Below are positions 63,261-64,000 of a stretch of 64,000 nucleotides of DNA, one piece after another; position 1 is the first letter of the stretch; every line of letters starts with the position of its first letter. A program made the translations under genes and the position numbers. The DNA lies in assembly GCA_041394885.1 (NCBI GenBank), contig JAWKHI010000043.1, positions 4,862-68,861 of the forward strand, in the 5' to 3' direction. The notes under the pieces were generated by a model. It saw only the letters and a program-made list of their open reading frames with translations. It had not been told where the DNA came from and searched no databases. Origin of the DNA: DSOI01 sp041394885. Lineage in GTDB: Bacteria > Acidobacteriota > Terriglobia > Bryobacterales > Bryobacteraceae.

Positions 63261-63408
63261 GTCATCGCCGGCACAACGGAGCTGGGGCGGCAATTACTTT
63301 GCTGCCTTAAGGGCGCCCCGCCCTGTGCCGGCAGAGTCATCGCCGGCACAACGGAGCTGGGGCGGCGATTGCTTTGCTGCCGTAAGGGCGCCCCGCCCTG
63401 TGCCGGCG
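63259..63408. repeat. two tandem copies of a 75-bp palindromic element
   Basis: Copies at 63259-63333 and 63334-63408 differ at three bases. Each begins GAGTCATCGCCGGCACAACGG and ends CCCTGTGCCGGC: the outer arms GCCGGCACA and TGTGCCGGC are perfectly complementary, and inside GGGGCGG pairs with the CCGCCC part of GGGCGCCCCGCCC. This gives a strong hairpin, in the style of a REP element or a two-way terminator. It lies exactly between two convergent genes. A partial copy stands at 28062-28079. Confidence 0.85.
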
Positions 63409-63418
63409 AGCCGTCGCG

Positions 63419-64000
63419 CTAACGATTGAACACGATGATGTGGTTGGAGTCGCTCCCCATATAGAGGCGCACGACTTGTCCGCCAACCCGGTCGGACTCA
63501 CCCTGATCCACACCCACAGCCTGCGGATACCACCCTGCTTCCTCCGCGGCGAGAATCTCCCTGGGCGCCGTCCACCCATACGGGTTGGCCAGATCGGCGT
63601 TGAAGGCGATGTGAATTCCGCTCACCGGCCATCCTGGTTCACAGCAGGAGCGGTTGAGCAGCATCACGAACAGATTGAGATGCGTGTTCCAGTGAATCGT
63701 GGGCCCCCAGAACGCGTCGGCGCCGGCCTGCCCCCACGGAGTACGCACCGGGATCGCCGGCGAGACCCTCCCGCCGAGACCCGGCTCATTCCAGGACCCC
63801 TCGAAAAACTTTTCGACCTTGCCCACCGGCTGATCGCGCCAGGCAAACGGCAATCGCGCCAATCCCACCCCTTGCGCCCCGTCCGGTCCGCTGTAGTTGT
63901 CGAAATGGAAATAGAAGTAGCGGCGCTCGCGGTCGAGCGTTACGGTGAAATCCCCATGTCCCCCCGCGAAGTAGCCATTCTCGGCCCCGCAATCATCGGG
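63419..64000 (-). CDS. C-terminal part of a secreted protein of unknown function
   Basis: The frame is open to the right edge of the window, so the N-terminus lies outside it. The visible 193 residues are rich in aromatic residues and beta-strand patterns: GGHGDFTVTLDRERRYFYF, HFDNYSG, PTIHWNTHLNLFVMLLN, HIAFNADLANPYGW and LYMGSDSNHIIVF. The repeating W/Y-containing blocks suggest a beta-propeller of the type found in DUF4185 or GH43-like proteins, but I do not recognise the family with certainty. Confidence 0.55.
   Translation of the reverse strand, partial: PDDCGAENGYFAGGHGDFTVTLDRERRYFYFHFDNYSGPDGAQGVGLARLPFAWRDQPVGKVEKFFEGSWNEPGLGGRVSPAIPVRTPWGQAGADAFWGPTIHWNTHLNLFVMLLNRSCCEPGWPVSGIHIAFNADLANPYGWTAPREILAAEEAGWYPQAVGVDQGESDRVGGQVVRLYMGSDSNHIIVFNR

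Overview
The window reads as a chromosomal segment of a high-GC Acidobacteriota bacterium, most likely of the Solibacter/Bryobacter group. This is inferred from gene content: an Oar-like TonB-dependent receptor followed by TPR and CRTAC1 (ASPIC/UnbV) proteins, PEP-CTERM surface proteins, secreted NHL-repeat proteins, a neutral-ceramidase-like protein with a LamG tail, a System I cytochrome c maturation cluster and many secreted hydrolases. No rRNA, tRNA, transposase, phage or CRISPR array was recognised.

Layout. 1-1.44 kb: 3' end of a long NfeD protein plus its slipin partner. 1.46-7.66 kb: sulfatase with a coupled DMP19-like protein, a divergent secreted protein, a two-domain alpha/beta hydrolase and an aldo/keto reductase. 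7.7-20.65 kb: a large complex I operon (nuoA, C, D, E, F, G, H, J, K, L, M, N on the minus strand) in which nuoB and nuoI are absent from their usual places and nuoA is frameshifted. 20.7-25.1 kb: YjgN-like (DUF898), M48 peptidase, thioesterase and ceramidase-like genes, all recognisable but broken by small indels. 25.2-33.0 kb: two NHL proteins, a VapBC-type toxin-antitoxin pair, an amidohydrolase, a frameshifted xanthine-dehydrogenase-type large subunit and a hydrolase. 33.0-39.8 kb: cytochrome c maturation operon (ccmF, H, A, B, C, D) with accessory genes, an unlisted 33-codon gene and an inserted nucleotidyltransferase module. 39.9-55.4 kb: two PEP-CTERM proteins, NAD synthetase, a beta-propeller/phosphoesterase, the Oar-TPR-CRTAC1 trio, a nucleotidyltransferase and a GH43-like protein. 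55.5-64 kb: MscS channel, a DinB-NRDE-DedA/ATP-grasp operon whose last gene carries a 93-bp hairpin repeat array, aquaporin, GMC oxidoreductase, a double glyoxalase-fold protein and the start-truncated end of a secreted protein.

Two themes deserve attention. First, clusters of one-base indels, mostly in short homopolymer runs, break conserved genes in discrete islands (about 20.25-24.4, 27.77-27.97, 29.5-31.5 and 38.05-38.65 kb). The protein sequence stays recognisable across frames, so residual sequencing or assembly error is the simplest explanation, with recent decay as the alternative. Second, there are several repeat structures not explained by the genes: the 93-bp hairpin array inside the DedA/ATP-grasp gene, a 75-bp palindromic element in tandem at 63.3 kb with a partial copy at 28.06 kb, and four TGTAACTA-like boxes spaced 15-16 bp apart before the GMC oxidoreductase gene.
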